Made by a program: the position numbers and the translations under genes. A stretch of DNA of 64,000 nt from NCBI GenBank assembly GCA_003993805.1, contig RSEF01000027.1:1534880-1598879 (forward strand). Direction: 5' to 3'. Under the pieces are notes generated by a model that did no database searches, was not told the origin of the DNA, and worked only from the letters and a program-made list of their open reading frames with translations. Every line of letters starts with the position of its first letter. Positions within the stretch are counted from its first letter, which is position 1. This DNA comes from Himantopus leucocephalus. Taxonomy: Eukaryota; Chordata; Aves; Charadriiformes; Recurvirostridae. Shown piece after piece: positions 62,201 to 64,000 of this stretch.

Positions 62201-64000
62201 CAAACAACAGCCGTATTTTCTAGTTGCTTTGCATGGATTCAACTCAGTGTCTTTGTATGTCAGCATTCAAGTCAAGATCTGAGTAACTGGTTTTCTTCTG
62301 CCTTCATTCTCCCCTCGAAAACAAAGGAAAGACCCTCTTTTTTCAGGCCACGCTAGTTGTTAAAGTGAACTTTGAATACAAGAACTTCACCAAAAGTTCA
62401 TGCCCCTCAAGCTGATGGTCCGTTGTCATGTGCACTCGCTCAAGAGATATAAAAGTGCGCTTTGGAGCTTTGGGCTGTAGGCTGTGTGCAGGCTCACATC
62501 ACTTTATAAGCTCAAGCTCTAATCAGAAGAAACCTCAGAAGCAAAGAATGTCAGTATTATATGTGACTCAAAACACACAGTAAAGGAACCACAGGCATCT
62601 CCATAGCTTGTGATTTTAAAGGTTAAAGGAGGTCAGTTAAAAAGCCGACTTACTAACCAACTGTTTCCAATTAGGTGAGGCAGTTTTAGGACATAATCAA
62701 TAGAAATGCCATGTTGACTTCACTACTAGTTACCTTGACCTATAGGCTTTTAAAGTAATTAGCAGTCAGTGTTTGGACGTTCAAAGACATCAGCAGGACT
62801 ACAAAAAGGGCTGTGTGACATAAACACACTTGTTTTGGCTTTAATTAAAGTCGGAGAAAAGCAGAGGTATAAAAAACAATGAAAAGGGTACTTGATATAA
62901 AGGCTTCTTGGTGGAATTCCAACATCAGGAGAGTTTTATTTGTTTTTCTCAGTCAGGATCTGGAAATGAAGACAGACGGCTGGTTTAGAATACCTTTCTT
63001 CATCAACAAGAAAAATACTAATGGAACTTAACAAGATGAAATGTCATTGCTTTCTCTTAAGCTTGGAAGTAGAGAACAATCACTGAATAATTATTTCGAT
63101 TGCCAATTATCTGCACTACTAGCCTGCTGTTCTGCTCTCAGGCACCTGTGCAATCCCTTCTGAACTCAGTTTTGCTGCCCATCTGAGGATACAACAGCTT
63201 CCCCAACATTCAAAAGATATTTATTAATTGACATAGCCTTCAGGTTTATACAGTTTTAATTACTGTGAGAAAGTACGGTAAGGCAGCATGTATGGTCTCC
63301 TCGTTGCACGTAAACATCTTCTAGACACTGTGGAAATCACTGGAGTGCCCAGTGCCTCAGCATCTTTTTTCCTAAAATGGGAATTTTGTAATTCTTACAA
63401 TACTGTTGTTAAGTTTTAATGTGCAGCAAACCTTCTCAAGTCACTGGTCGCAAATCGTGCGAGAACTGCGAAGTCCTGCTTCCTTAGATTACCTTGGTTA
63501 TTGGTTAGAATACAGCTGAAAATGCAGCTTTCTTGTCGATGGGTTGTTCAAATCTATAGCATTTGAATTGTTATTTAACTCCTAATAGAGAAGAAGTACA
63601 TTTATTCTGTTCAATAAGTTAACTGGCAAATGTATTGCTTCTGGGGAATGAACTGCGGGCGTATCTGCCACACGGGGGATAACGTATAATGTAGAAAGCA
63701 TGCAGGGAGGTCTCTTTAGAAATGACGCGATCATTAAGTAGTTCAAATGTCTGATTGAAAGCATGATTTTGTATTCTAAAGAGTGGGTCAGCACAAGCAG
63801 GTAAACTGCTGTTTCTCGGTGCCTGAGACTGTGGAGCTGCGAGCAGTGGCTCTCAGGGCACCCCAAGGCGGTGCGCTAGCAGCGCACAAGGCAGGTCCTG
63901 CTGGGGAGGAGGAATTTCTCACCGCTGGAGCTCCCAGGCCTGGGAAAACCTCAGCTGTAATTAGCCCAGCAGTTACTAGGTGTCACTGTCGCCCCAGCTG
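59241..64000. other. Non-coding DNA after MRC2
   Basis: I see no exon or known repeat here. In mammals the next gene is MARCHF10 on the opposite strand. Its RING-CH and C-terminal segments were looked for on the minus strand and not recognised. Composition falls back towards AT-rich after about 60.2 kb. Short open frames, such as the minus-strand one at 61953-62207, match nothing I know. Confidence 0.55.

Noticed and set aside
61953..62207. 84-residue minus-strand open frame in AT-rich DNA
   Set aside because: Checked as a possible MARCHF10 exon. It does not match the RING-CH or C-terminal parts, and AT-rich DNA should contain more stops by chance only slightly more often.

Overview
The window is vertebrate nuclear DNA, almost certainly avian. 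It holds two intron-rich plus-strand genes that lie side by side in birds and mammals: TLK2 (tousled-like kinase 2) and MRC2 (Endo180, a C-type mannose receptor). A 5'-truncated CR1 LINE with the usual avian 3' end, and very short GC-rich introns in MRC2, fit a bird genome, probably a gene-dense small chromosome. The species cannot be read from the sequence.

Layout. Positions 1-32340 carry 20 coding exons of TLK2, from about residue 28 to the stop codon, in moderately AT-rich DNA with long introns. The 3' UTR follows, with an AATAAA at 32771. From about 32.8 to 44.0 kb there is no recognisable coding exon. This stretch contains GC- and CpG-rich DNA, a few AT-rich islands, a minus-strand CR1 fragment (41682-41984), an LTR-like segment that begins 5 bases later, a 19-bp minisatellite and a gap of exactly 100 N. 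From 44018 to 56537 there are 24 exons of MRC2 covering CTLD2 to CTLD8, the transmembrane helix and the cytoplasmic tail. The exons for the signal peptide, ricin-B domain, FN2 domain and CTLD1 are not seen; the 100-N gap next to a G-rich repeat is the likeliest reason. A long 3' UTR with candidate poly(A) signals at 58611 and 59217 follows. The last 4.7 kb hold no gene that I recognise.

The two genes have unrelated jobs. TLK2 is a nuclear Ser/Thr kinase acting on ASF1 histone chaperones in chromatin assembly. MRC2 is a recycling endocytic receptor for collagen and glycans. Their adjacency is conserved synteny, not an operon.

I found no new biological system. The points most worth a second look are: the missing 5' third of MRC2; two consecutive CTLD7/CTLD8 introns that keep the frame and have no stop codon, giving one open frame from 53499 to 54440; the lack of a recognisable 22-codon cassette exon in TLK2; the CR1/LTR junction; an AT-rich homeodomain-type motif cluster in the MRC2 5' region; and a perfect 11-bp hairpin in a TLK2 intron.
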